Program-made: the position numbers and the translations under genes
Notes under the pieces: generated by a model
Databases searched by the model: none
Seen by the model: the letters and a program-made list of their open reading frames with translations, nothing else
What the model was told of the DNA's origin: nothing
Source: Orientallactaga sibirica
Lineage: Eukaryota > Chordata > Mammalia > Rodentia > Dipodidae
Direction: 5' to 3'
DNA length: 64,000 nucleotides
Assembly (NCBI GenBank): GCA_036365145.1
Contig: JAEOAD010000018.1
Span: 8,512,001-8,576,000 of the forward strand
Shown here: positions 1 through 10,546 of the stretch, piece by piece
Layout: each line of letters begins with the position of its first letter
Position numbering within the stretch: the stretch's first letter is position 1

Positions 1-930
1 CTTAAGATACAGAACCTCCTGAGGCCCTCGAAATGATATAAATTATTGCCAATGCACTTGGACATCCATGAGAACTAGATGGTAAGACCATATTGCTAAA
101 GCCACCACATAAACTAGAACAGAGCAGATAGCCTCCTTTCTGCTCACCAGTTGTCATAGTACTATTGGAAAGTGCTGTGTGCATGCTACTGGGGGGAAAA
201 TGTCATCAAAAGTGTTAAATACTTGAGAATCCACCCTATGTGTCACACAACAGACCAGCCAGGCAAGATGTGCCCACTGGTGCAATAGTGACATAACTAT
301 TATGGTGGTAACCAACTGCCCTCTGATAAGCTCTGTGGCCTGATTCACAGGAGGGAATTCATGTCTGGTAGTGAAAATCTAGTCAAAAGCCTATGACTGT
401 AAAGGTCATGGCCCCTAGGTGAGAAGCCATCAAATTGTTCCCTAAATATTTGTATTATGTTCATATTCATAGATTAGTGCTGTTCTTACTTTTGGCCAAA
501 GAAACTTCTTTTGCAGATGTTGATGACTACCAAGAAGACTTAAAAGACATCAGAGTGCTTAGAATAAGTGACTTGTTGGGTATTTGGTGTTCAGTGTTCA
601 GTGCTGAATGAAACATGTATATCCCCCTCTTTAAGCTCAGCTTACAGAATAGGGGAGAGAAAGAATGTAAGATCCAGAGGATAGAGAGGAGTATGTTGGG
701 CTACTGCCTTCCAGCTTAATATCTGTAACTTCATGACCTCACAGCAGCTATCATTTACCTCCACAAGACCAGCACAAATTAAACTCATCAACATTTCAAC
801 TAAATGATGGAAGAGGACAAAAGCAATATCACAATAGTTGAAAAGAAGAGGTTCAGTGGAAGGGGATGGGAGGGCTTATGATAACATATGATAACATATG
901 TTCTTGTATGTACATTGTTAATAAAATGTG
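1..930 (+). mobile_element. L1 (LINE-1) 3' UTR fragment
   Basis: The stretch resembles a rodent L1 3' untranslated region in sense orientation. It has the characteristic run about a gene-free element with a cytoplasmic-looking tail: a block around 260-420 (gtgcaatagtgacataact, then ggtaaccaactgcc, then aggagggaattcatg) recurs in reverse complement near 31,840-32,060 and in sense near 36,430-36,560 and 40,615-40,760, always beside L1 coding sequence. It ends with an AATAAA-type signal near 920. No ORF2 coding sequence is visible, so this is a 5'-truncated copy whose upstream part may lie outside the window. A duplicated ATGATAACAT unit sits at about 878-898. Confidence 0.7.
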
Positions 931-933
931 AAA

Positions 934-995
934 GAACCAGGTGTGGTGGCACACACTTTTAATCCCAGCACTTGGGAGGCAGGGGTAGGAGGAAC
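934..995 (+). mobile_element. B1 SINE, 5' part (split by ERV)
   Basis: This is the first 60 or so bases of a B1 element (ggtgtggtggcacacac, then taatcccagcacttggg, then ggtaggagga). It stops exactly where the retroviral LTR begins at 996. The rest of the same B1 resumes at 10,547. The full-length B1 at 47,705-47,875 shows what the undisturbed sequence looks like. Confidence 0.9.
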
Positions 996-1371
996 TGAAG
1001 GGTTAATAGCCTTCTTTGATAACTAGAGGGAACAAAAGAGTTAATAAATAACCCTAAGATTAAAAAGCCATAAAGAACAGAGACATTTGGCTCAGAAACT
1101 GTCTGGTGGGAATATTCTCCATAAACAATTCTGCTAAAAAGCCTATTCCAAGCAAATAACTTTGATGCCTTATGTACTTTCCTTGGACCTGCAGCTAATT
1201 AAGTATGTTTGCCATAGGATCCTCCTTATAAGTTTGAACCACAGCCTGATTGAAGTCTTCAGCCTTCATCCCGCCAGAAAGGTGAGGTCCCTCGCTGTTT
1301 TCAATAAACAGTCTGTCTGTAGAGATCAAGTCCAATGTTTTCTTTTGCTTTTCTCTTACACTTTCCTTACA
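996..1371 (+). repeat. 5' LTR of class I ERV
   Basis: It begins TGAAGGGTTAATAGCC and ends CTTTCCTTACA (TG...CA). It matches the downstream copy at 10,208-10,546 along its whole length, except for about 32 extra bases near 1016-1048 that the 3' LTR lacks and a 4-base CTGT duplication near 1313. A TTATAAG box and an AATAAA signal mark U3 and R. The boundary is confirmed because B1 sequence abuts it directly. Confidence 0.92.
1226..1308 (+). promoter_or_regulatory. LTR TATA-like box and polyadenylation signal
   Basis: TTATAAG lies at 1226-1232 and AATAAA at 1303-1308, about 75 bases apart, the usual arrangement for a short R region. Both are preserved in the 3' LTR (TATA-like near 10,405 and AATAAA near 10,482). 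Whether the LTR still drives transcription cannot be told from sequence. Confidence 0.6.
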
Positions 1372-1374
1372 TTC

Positions 1375-1392
1375 TGGTGCCATGTCTCAGAT
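1375..1392 (+). other. Primer binding site, tRNA-His type
   Basis: Three bases after the LTR lies TGGTGCCATGTCTCAGAT. It agrees at 15 of 18 positions with the primer site complementary to the 3' end of tRNA-His, and clearly less well (about 11 of 18) with the Phe and Gly alternatives I compared. A His primer site is the naming feature of the HERV-H group. Confidence 0.8.
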
Positions 1393-2177
1393 CCCTTTGG
1401 GGCTTTCAGGCTGCATGGCCTCCCCATTTCTTTCCCTCTCCTGTTCCTCCACCTCCCTGCCAGTGTATAACTTCTTTGGGAGCATGGACACTTGCTGAGC
1501 TCACTATTTGAACTAAACAGTCACCAGTATGAACTGAGACCTCTGGCCTTTTGTGGCTTTTGTCTTTGTGAGTGGTGCAAGTTCCATTTGGCCTTGCAGC
1601 TCAGGGAGCTTTATTGGTGCTCTTTGTAAACCCAGATTGATACCTGGCAGCTTTTTTCTTCTCTTCTCCCTCTCACTCTGACCCTCAGATTGTGTGAGCT
1701 TGGTGGCTCATCTGTGGAGACTGAGGCATTTTGGTCAGGGCTACTCCCTGGTGAATGTCCAAAATCCTTCTCTGAACTCAGCCGAGTCTCTGATAGCCCT
1801 TTGGGTAATCCACCAGGTCATATCTCCCTTTTCTTCTCTCTCCTCTTCTTCCCCTGGACTTTTGAACTCCAGACTAGAGGCCTCTCGCCATGTGATCCAC
1901 TGCATCCACACCCTCTTCAAATTACTTCAGGACAAGGTATTTGTTCTTAGTCTGTGGTGGAGGCACCCCATCATAGACCTTAGAAACTCCAGGAGCTTCT
2001 CACTTTTTGGTACATAGACAATTGGAGACTCTGGGAGCCTCCCACATGTCGTACTGGACACCCCAAGCATTATGAGAGTGGGGACGCCCCTCCTAATTCT
2101 TGAGTTTGTTTGCCCTCCCTAAACCTGGGAAATGTCCCTGGTGGTGGGATTGGCCACTCTGGTCCTTGTCCTCCAAG
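1393..2177 (+). other. ERV leader between PBS and gag
   Basis: Untranslated leader. It is pyrimidine-rich in several places and has no open frame that resembles a retroviral protein. It would contain the packaging signal and splice donor, but I cannot point to either with confidence. Confidence 0.6.
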
Positions 2178-2391
2178 ATGAGCTCTAAATTATCTGTTCC
2201 AAAAGACATTCCACTGGCATGTCTCAAGGCTAACTTAAAGGAGCTCAAACTTCCTCAGTTCCTGCCTGCCAAATTACTCCAACTCTCTGTTCAAATTTGG
2301 CTGCAATATTCCTTAGATAATGGCCACCACTGGCCTGAATTTGGTACTTTAAAAATTTTATTTATTTGACAGAGCAAGAGAGGGAAAGAGA

Positions 2392-2429
<38 letters not shown>

Positions 2430-4113
2430 AGAGAGAGAGAGAGAGAGAATGAATGAATTGGCATGCCAGGTTTTCCAGCCAGTGCAAACAAACTCCAGAC
2501 ACATGTGCCACCTTTTGCATCTGGCATACATGGGTCCTGGGGAATTGAACCAAGATCCTTTGGCTTTTTAGGCAAATGCCTTAACTGCTAAGCCATCTCT
2601 CCAGCCCTTAAGTTTGGTACTTTTGATCTTAATATTCTTATTAATCTTGATAACTTCCTCAAACAGCATGGCAAGTGGTTTGAGGTCCCATACCTTCAGG
2701 GCTTCTTTGCCCTCCATTCCCACCCTTCTCTTTGTACTTCTTGTTTTACCTACCAAATTCTCCTCTATCACCAAAAACCTCTGAAAATCCTCCCCAAATG
2801 GAAGTCCTCACAGGACTCACCTTCATTTGACCCAGCAGATGAACCCCCTCCATACTACACCCCCAAAATCCTTTCTGCTCCTCTGGCTCTTCAATATCAG
2901 CATCTTGAAACTCCACCTTCCTCACCCAATCAACCCCCTTTCAACTCCCCTTCTGCACCTGCTTTTCCCCAATCCCCGTCTACTCCTCCTGTCCTCTCAC
3001 CCCAGCCCCCTGAAGCTCCCAAAGAGGATGATCCTGCTGATACCATACACTCCCCTCCTCCTTCCCTCTCCCCTCCCTGCCCCACACTAGATAAAAGGGG
3101 AATCCAGCAGGAAGCTTTGGGATGTTTCCTTTACATGAGGTAGCGGGGACAGATGGACCTACTAGTGTCTATGTTCCTTTCACTCTCAGTGAAATGGACT
3201 CAACTGAACAAAAAGTAGGTTCTTCCTCAGAAAATCCTCTCCATTATAGAATTCACTTCACTGGACTCACCCAAATCTATTCTCTCACTTGGAGAGATGT
3301 TTTTCACATTTTAAATTCAACTCTTACCTCTGATGAAAGGGAACACATTTGGAAGGCAGCCGAGACCCATGCTGATAGACTAAGTCAAAAGGACCCAAAA
3401 TCCCCTCCTGGGGCTGAGGCTGTCCCTTTACAAGAACCAAATTTGGACTACCAAACAACAGGTTCAGGCTCCAGGTACCTCCAAGGTATGGTAACCTGTA
3501 TAGCTGAAGGGATACACCAAAATGCCCATGGTAGAATTAATTTTGACAAACTTAAAGAAATTACCCAGGCCCGCATTGAAAACCTAGCTCTTTTCCTCAA
3601 CCACCTGTCTGAGGCTATAATCAAGTTCACTAATGTAGAGATAAACTCCCGTTGGCACCTTGCTCCTTCACATTCACTTTCTGGGACAGTCTGACCTCGA
3701 CCTAAGATATAAACTCCAAAGACTTGAAAAGGGACCTATGACCTGCCAAAATGAATTACTTGACCTGGCTTTCAAAGTCTTTAATGGTAGAGAGGAGGAG
3801 GCCAGAAAAGAGAGAGAAAGAGATTGGGAACAGACTAGGAAAGAGCGCCAGGCAGACTTTCAGTTCCTGGCTGCCACCTTACACTGTTCTCAGCCACAGC
3901 CTTCACCATCTATCTCTGGGAAGAGGGGTCAGCCCCCTGGTCCTCATTTCCTCTGTGGCCGGCCTGGCCATTGGGCAAAAGAATGCCCCAATTCTTAGCT
4001 CCCTTCCAGGGCATGTTCAGTCTGTGGACAATGGGAACACTGGAAAATGGACTGTCCGCCAAGGTGGCTCCTTTGGCAACCATGCTAAATCCCTCTCTCA
4101 TGCCCTACTCCAA
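2178..4113 (+). pseudogene. gag: ERV gag (broken)
   Basis: Remains of the class I ERV structural polyprotein. The probable start is the ATG at 2178 (Met-Ser-Ser-Lys). A matrix-like segment follows and is cut at 2351 by a SINE; the matrix frame resumes at about 2624. A proline-rich linker (about 2830-3090) leads into a capsid-like segment (about 3122-3650). The frame then shifts near 3650-3700 into a charged, arginine/glutamate-rich stretch. Two nucleocapsid zinc boxes come last. The first (about 3945-3986) reads H-x2-C-x4-H-x4-C, with His in place of the first Cys. After an in-frame TAG at 3996-3998 the second (about 4014-4055) is an intact C-x2-C-x4-H-x4-C. At least one frameshift, one insertion and several stops make it non-functional. 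Confidence 0.85.
2351..2612 (-). mobile_element. DIP-like tRNA-derived SINE in gag
   Basis: Read on the minus strand it starts GGGCTGGAGAGATGGCTTAG and ends in a (CT)n/(GT)n microsatellite and an (AAATA)-type tail. On the plus strand the microsatellite shows as (AC)n followed by (AG)n at about 2394-2448. It is flanked by the 11-base duplication TTTGGTACTTT (2340-2350 and 2613-2623), so the gag matrix frame is interrupted cleanly. Confidence 0.93.
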
Positions 4114-4116
4114 TGA

Positions 4117-4440
4117 TTGGGCCCCGGTTCCTGGCCCTCAGCCGAATTAACACCTGGCTCACTGGAACTCAAGGTAAAAGGCATAGTAGCTGATGAAGAG
4201 ATCTCTTTCATCTTAGATAGTGGGGCCTCCTATTCTCTATTTACTTCCTGGCAGGGACAAACACTCCCTGCCACAATCCTCATTACAGGAGTTACAGGGA
4301 ACCCCATAACCTGTGCTGCACACCACCTGTTCTCTGCCAATTTGGGGACCTAACTTTAACTCACCAGTTTATTGTCATGCCTCAATGTCCACTCCCTCTC
4401 CTTGGCAGGGATCTCCTATCCAAACTTAAGGTTTCCATTT
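4117..4440 (+). pseudogene. pro: ERV protease (broken)
   Basis: Aspartic protease of the class I ERV. The active-site motif is visible as L-D-S-G-A-S at about 4210-4230, where retroviral proteases have D-(T/S)-G, and is followed by a flap-like region. A frameshift near 4320-4350 moves the reading to another frame, in which the L-L-G-R-D motif of the protease C-terminus appears (about 4398-4412). The order after gag zinc boxes and before reverse transcriptase is standard. Confidence 0.8.
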
Positions 4441-4881
4441 ACATAACACCTCTAAAGGCAACTAGCATTTTTCCCCTACACATAGATCCAAGTCCACTTA
4501 AAGTCTGCTCTCAAACTTCTACCTCTCCCTCTTTTTCCCTCAGTCAATCCTTTAATATGGGACACTTCACATCCTGCCATTGCCTCCCATCCTCATAAAC
4601 CTAAAAGATCCTTCTACCTACATCTCCCTCTACCCCCTGCCATTCACCAAGGATTAAAACCCATAATTCAATGTCTACTCTCAGCCTCTTCTCACCCCAT
4701 CCATTCACCCCATAACACCCCCATCATGGGCATAAGAATACCCAATGGATCCTATCTTTTAGTACGGGACCTCTGAGAAATAAATTGTGCTACTATCCCA
4801 ACTTTTCCACTTGTCACTAACCCCTACACTCTCTTCTCCTCCATTCCACCTTCTTCAAAATATTTTTCTGGTTTTGATCTC

Positions 4882-5019
4882 TGTAGCAGACAGCTTCAGG
4901 TTCACTGAGATGAACTTCCAGACCAGGCACAGTTATGGAGGAAGGGATATTTGTTGAAGCTTATAGATCCAGGGGATGTTCCATAATGGCAGAAAAAGCT
5001 GGGCTGCTCTTATAGGACC

Positions 5020-5068
<49 letters not shown>

Positions 5069-5292
5069 CCACAAGCCCAAAGCCACACAGCACATAACAC
5101 CTCAGGAACTCCAGCTAGGCACACTTTGCATATCTTTAGATTGAAATCTCAAACCACCACCACATCTTAAGATCCACCCAGTGACATTGCCTCCAGCCAG
5201 ATGGCTGCAGATGCAAACTATAAACTAATAAAACACTGAATATATTGAGACATGAATATTTCATATTCATGCCATCTATTCAAACTACCACA
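4882..5292 (-). mobile_element. MaLR-type solo LTR inside RT
   Basis: In minus orientation it reads TGTGGTAGTTTGAATAGATGG...CTACA, about 411 bases, with a polyadenylation signal, and contains a (GA)n run on the plus strand (about 5026-5065). It is flanked by the perfect 5-base duplication ATCTC (4877-4881 and 5293-5297). The same LTR family forms the ends of the element at 10,649-19,421 and the solo LTR at 56,162-56,549. The RT reading resumes directly after the duplication. Confidence 0.93.
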
Positions 5293-5606
5293 ATCTCAAA
5301 GATGCCTTCTTTACTACCCCCTGCACCTTGTCAAGACCACTTTTTGCTTTCACCTAGGAAGACCCTGACATCCTGCTAGCCCAACAATTGACCTGGACAG
5401 TCATGCCCTAGGGTTTTAGGGATACCCACTTTTTTGGCCAGGCCTTGCATGAGACCTGACCACTTTAGAACTCAGACCTAACCTTCTCCTTCAATATGTA
5501 GATGACTTCCTCATGTACAGCCCTTCCAGGGATCTCAACACATGCTACCATGCTCCTCAATTCCTTGGCTTCTTGGGGATAGAGGGCTTCTAAAGATAAG
5601 GCTCAA

Positions 5607-5825
5607 GGGGCTGGAGAGATGGCTTAGTGATTAAAGTACATGCCTGTGAAGCCTAAGGACCCAGGTTCGATTCTCCATGTCCCATGCAAGCCAGATGCAC
5701 ATGGTGTGTATGTGTCTGTAATTCATTTGCATTGGCTCGAAGCCCTGGTGTGCCCATTCTCCATCTCTCTCTCTCTGTCTCTAATAAATAAATAAATAAA
5801 AATGAAAAAAAAATCTTAAAAGAAT
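5607..5825 (+). mobile_element. DIP-like SINE inside pol
   Basis: Sense copy starting GGGGCTGGAGAGATGGCTTAG, with a tRNA-like B-box region (ggttcgattc), a CT-rich segment and an AAATA tail. It is flanked by the 12-base duplication GATAAGGCTCAA (5595-5606 and 5826-5837). Confidence 0.95.
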
Positions 5826-8233
5826 GATAAGGCTCAAATCTGTAAAACCTCTGTTCTCTATCTCAGGCTTTCACTTTCACAGGAAGGAAAAACTATTCCT
5901 GCCTCCAGAATTAAAGATCTCATTATCCCTTACCTCATACTAAACGTGAACTCTTTGCTTTGCCTGATCTGTTTAATTTGTTTTTGTATTTGGATTCCAA
6001 ATTTCTCTCTCATAACCCATTCTCTTTATGAGGCTACCAAGGGGTCCCTTGATGAGCCATTCCTATCCCCATGTCCCCTGAGGCCCCCATAGACCTCCTC
6101 AGACAATCTTTTTTATCACCAACCTCTCTTAACCTGACACTAACAAGCCTTTCTTTTCTTACATGTCAACCAGGGACAAGCCTTAGCCATTCTCTGCCCA
6201 AAAGGAGGTGACATTTTTCACCCCCTAGCTTATCTTTCCAAACAGTTAGATATGGTAACTCGGGAATGGCCCCCTTGCCTCCAGACACTTTCAGCAGTAG
6301 CCCTCTTTGTCCCTGAGGCTAATAAAATGTCCCTCCATAGTCCTCTTCATATTCTCACCTCTCACTCTCTAAAAGACCTCCTGAGTCACCAAGTCTTTCT
6401 CTCTCTCTGCCCCTTCCTGTGTCCAAATTCTCCATGCTCATTTTCTTTATCCCAATCTCCATTTTGAACAATCACCCCCCTCTGAATCCTGCTACTCTTT
6501 TACCTGCCACATATTCCTCTATACCATCTGATAGCCCCATTCACATCTGCACAGATATTCTAGATTTCTCTCTGAACCCATTCATGCACATTCACAATTC
6601 CCCCTTACCTGATGCCCCTGACTGGTTTATTGATGGCAGTGCCCTCAAACAGGAACCCTTTACAGGAGGCTATGCCATCCTCCAGGGTGATCCTCAACAT
6701 CCTCAATACCCACAAATCATAGAAGCAAGGTCTCTGCCTCCACATACTACTTCACAACAAGCTTAACTTATTGCTTTAACCAGAGCTTTCACTAGAGCAA
6801 CCGCTCACCAGGTGAACATCTATACAGATTCCAAATGTTCTTATAACATCATATATTCAAATAGTCTGATTTGGAGAGAGAGGTTTCCTTACACAAAAGG
6901 GGTCCCCTATCATCAATTCCTCTCTTATCTAAGAACTCCTAGTTTCAGCCCTATTACCCACCCAAGCTGCTATCATTCACTGCAAAGGCCACCAGCGAGA
7001 CAAACGGTACACTTCCATTCTCCATAACCAGGCAGACAATCTCGCCCACCAAATGGCTTCTGCTTACCCACAGCACTCTTTAAAACAGGCTAACACTCTT
7101 CTTCTCTCTCTTGGACAAGCTCATAATACCACTCACAGCACTTCTAGCCCATCCACTAAGAATATGATTTCATACCTACACTCACTGTTCCATCCAGCTG
7201 ACAACACTTTGCTTTCCTTCCTTCAGGTCTCATACAATCTCACTCCTGAAGACAAACATTTTCTCCAAAACTTAACAGCTTCTTGCTCTATTTGTCAAAA
7301 AACCAATCCTAACTCTAATATATGACACCCCTCCCCAATTCCAACCCATCAAATGAGGGGAACCTCTCCTGCCATGGACTGGCAGACAGACTTTACTCAT
7401 ATGCCCTCTGTCAAACTGATATCTTTTGGTCTTTATTGATACCTTTTCAGGGTGGATAGAAGTTTTCCTCATGACTAAGAAGAGGGCCTCAACAGTTGCT
7501 AGACTACTCATTACTGAACTGATTCCCTGATTTGGTTTACCCTCCTCCCTGCAATCTGATAATGGGCCAGAATTTATTTCTGCTGTCACCCAACATGTAG
7601 CCACAGCCCTCCACATACCTCAGAAGTTTCATATTCCCTACCACCCCCAATCTTCTGGGAAAGTTGAAAGGGCAATTGCTCCCTCAAAGGAATCTTAACT
7701 AAACTAACTCTGGAACTAAAATTAGACTGGACCAAACTCTTACTCTTAGCTCTCCGTCTCTGTGCCCTCCCCTGTAAACGAACTAACATCAGCCCATTAT
7801 AATTAATGTATGGCGACCCATCATTCTCCCTGGACCTCTCCCCACAAATTATAATCTGGCCCCTAATCTTGCCCAAGATTTTTCTTTTCTCAGAGCATAA
7901 CTATGGAAAAGTGCTGATTCAAACCTCCCCAAACCTATCCCCTAATGCTCCTCTTCCCTGTCTACAAGTTGGGGACAAGATTTATATTTCTCCTAACACC
8001 CCCTCTTCCTTGCAACCTAAATGGCAAGAACCTCATAAGGTCCTACTCCTCACTCCCACAGCCACCAAACTCCAAAATCTTGCTCCTTGGTTTCATCTTT
8101 CATGCCTCAAAAAAGCACCTCCCTCCTACTCCTCCACCCTTCGAAATCCTACCAAACTCAAAATTTCTTGCCTCTCATCAATCCCTGACTAAGACTATAA
8201 TTAATTTTATGCTTCCTTTTCCAGATCCACCAA

Positions 8234-10149
8234 ATGACCCTGGACACTCATCTGTTTCACCTTTTCCTTCTATGGTTAATGCCACTGCCCATCAACGCCT
8301 TTGATAAGCTACTTGAGGCCACTGAAATCCTTTGGTTACAGGACACTTTTATTTCTTTTAAGCCCTATCAGATTGAATTCTTCACTCTTGCCCTACATTT
8401 CCCCCTTCATGGGGACTACTTATCCTCTGCCCCATCCTTTCCCTTGTCCTCACGGCAATCCTTACCATTGGACTAATCACAGCCATACCCTCTAGCTGGT
8501 CCTACACTGAAAAGGCAGGCCACTCACCTTCCTATTATGGTCATATCTTATCATTCTAATCATAAAATGTCACCCCTACTTCTATTCATCTTATTCTTTC
8601 TACCATACTTTACACATTTACAACTCTTCCCAAAGATTATAACTTCTGCTCATGATCTACATGATATATGTGTCTCCTCTGTATCCCTAATGGGACCTGC
8701 ACAGCAGGATATCCCTTAATGCTAAATTGCACATTTTCATGTCATAACACCATAATTGGCCCTATTAGATGGTATAAGAATGATCAAGAAATATTTTGCT
8801 AAGGTACCACTCAGGGCACATGGAAAAATCTCACAGATCAATCTAAAAAAGACAACATAAACTATGGTATATATAAAACTCTTGCTAACCCTCATGACTC
8901 GGGGCTATAGTCTTGCATTAAACTTAAAAAGGGATTCCCTGCAGATTCAGTTTACTCAAAGGCTACGTAAGTATCTCCATGAGCCCTCTAGAGTCCTGGA
9001 ATACTCAAAACTTCTGGATACAATTGGTTGTTGATACAACGAGCAATTTTTTTTTTTTTTGCCTACAGGAAAGAAACTCAGTCCATCAACTGTTAACTAA
9101 TAACCTCATGGGCCTGAATGTCAGATATAATGAATATGTTAATGTCACTGGGGACAAATTACAATGCAAGACCATCCTGTGCTCCATCTTGAGCAAGCAC
9201 TGCCAATTTCTCTAACTATTCAATGACACTGCTTATGCATGAACTGTTCTCTTCTTCTAACTTCTCATAGATATACAACTCCTAATTGTTCTATTGAAAG
9301 AAATATTTCTCTGCCTTCTGGCAAACGTCTACCTAAGGGATGGGTCTTCCTTTGAAACCAAACAACATACCAAGCACTTCCTGCCAAATTCTCTGGAATC
9401 TGTTCCATTGAATGGATCCTTCCCTTACTACCTTCCCTAACCCCCTCCTGATGAATTATCAGAGGCTTGCCCTTCAACTGTGATGATAATTTAATCTTAT
9501 TAGATCTAGAACAGGGAGCCATTGCATTAGCCTTTATCCTGCCATTCCAGGCCTTGTGACAGGAATAGAAAAGGAAGTCTCCAAATTCACCTGTGTTTCA
9601 TTTCAAGAAGACTGATAATCTCACTATACTGGTTCTGGCAGAATTTAACAAAGAAATGAAGGAAATTCAGATCTCAGTATTACAAAATAAAGCTACTATT
9701 GATTTCCTATTATTAAAACATCATGTTGGATGTCAGAAATTCCCTGGGATATGCTGTTTCAACATTAAAGATAATTCTAATATTATTCAACAACAGATAG
9801 ATAAAATCAAATAAGAAATTAACAGAATCCATGAAAGCAACTTTTGGTCAGATTTAGGGCAATGGTTTCCATGGTAAAGGCCCTTACTGGGCCTCATTTT
9901 TATGACTCTGCTAGTTCTGCTTTTTGTCCTTGCATACTCAGATGCCTCATTGAATTCCTCCAAGATAGAATACATGCCTTCACTTCACAGTGAGTCACTA
10001 AATTCTGCATGGCCATTGGATATCATACCCTGGACCTCCAACCTCCACAGGACTGTGTGGGACACCCCTAGAGATCTACTGCCCCCTCCAGCAGAAAGTA
10101 GTCTAAGAGGGCTCTTCACCCCAATTCTGGCCCACACAATCCTCCCTTA
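8234..10149 (+). pseudogene. env: ERV env (broken)
   Basis: Envelope relic between pol and the 3' LTR. A hydrophobic leader-like segment (about 8234-8300) starts the surface subunit, which is then riddled with stops. An insertion-like T run lies at 9048-9060. The transmembrane subunit is clearer: a leucine/glutamine-rich helix at about 9620-9725, a C-x6-C-C motif at about 9728-9755, then a hydrophobic membrane-spanning segment (about 9880-9940). These are the family marks of a gammaretrovirus-type envelope. Stops on both sides of the membrane segment and in the fusion-peptide area show that it cannot make an intact protein. Confidence 0.8.
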
Positions 10150-10207
10150 AATGTCCCACTCACCCCCAGCTTTCCCCAATCTTGTTTTATCCTTCCAGAG
10201 TCCAGAC

Positions 10208-10546
10208 TGAAGGGTTAATAGCCTTCCACAACCCTAAGATTAGAAAGCCATAAAGAACAGAGGCATTCAGCTCAGAAACTGCCTGGTGGGATATCCTCCC
10301 TAAACAATTCTGCTAAAAAGCCTATTCTGAGCCAATAACTTGGATGTCTTATCTACGTCCTCTGGACCTGCAGCTAATTCAGTATGTTTGCCTTGGGATC
10401 CTCCTTATAAGTTTGAACCCCAGCCTGACTTGGGGCTTCAGCCTTCATTCCATGGGAAAGGTGAGGTCCCTCACTGTTTTCAATAAACAGTCTGTAGAAA
10501 TTAAATCTGATGTTTTGTTTTGCTTTTCTCTTACACTTTCCTTACA
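10208..10546 (+). repeat. 3' LTR of class I ERV
   Basis: 339 bases, TGAAGGGTTAATAG...CTTTCCTTACA, matching the 5' LTR but about 37 bases shorter, mainly through one internal indel near 10,225. It is followed at once by the resumed B1. I could not find a convincing polypurine tract immediately upstream (10,150-10,207 is pyrimidine-rich), which is odd for an LTR of otherwise standard form. Confidence 0.92.

Larger units (their letters stand above)
4400..8190 (+). pseudogene. pol: ERV pol: RT, RNase H, integrase (broken)
   Basis: Polymerase region of the class I ERV, split by a solo LTR (4882-5292) and a SINE (5607-5825). Reverse transcriptase motifs run from about 4735 to 5560; the catalytic Y-V-D-D is intact at 5495-5506. 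RNase H follows: F-I-D-G-S near 6628-6642 and T-D-S-K near 6824-6835. Integrase shows the C-x2-C half of its zinc box near 7285-7296, an Asp in D-W-Q-T-D-F (about 7378-7395), the S-D-N-G motif near 7557 and the Glu in K-V-E-R near 7660-7671, so the D-D-E triad can be traced. A basic C-terminal segment ends at about 8190. Many stops and frameshifts separate the pieces. Confidence 0.88.
996..10546 (+). mobile_element. Class I ERV provirus, HERV-H-like (tRNA-His PBS)
   Basis: A complete but dead provirus: 5' LTR (996-1371), tRNA-His primer site, gag, pro, pol, env and 3' LTR (10,208-10,546). The flanks are GGAAC (991-995) and GGAAT (10,547-10,551), a near-identical 5-base duplication lying inside a B1. 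By hand the LTRs differ at about 39 of about 305 aligned bases, plus an indel of about 32 bases, so it is an old insertion. The His primer site, two CCHC-type boxes in gag, and gammaretrovirus-like pol and env place it in class I, nearest to the ERV-H group. It contains three younger insertions (2351-2612, 4882-5292, 5607-5825). All genes carry stops or frameshifts. Confidence 0.9.

Noticed and set aside
2291..2575. Long frame with Cys-Val repeats on the minus strand
   Set aside because: It is the translation of the (AC)n microsatellite in a SINE.
4976..5170. Frame with an Arg-Glu repeat
   Set aside because: It translates the (GA)n run inside a solo LTR; not a protein.
5607..5825. Possible tRNA gene (A- and B-box-like sequences)
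   Set aside because: The tRNA-like part belongs to a DIP-like SINE with CT-rich body, A-rich tail and target duplication. The same holds for all other copies.
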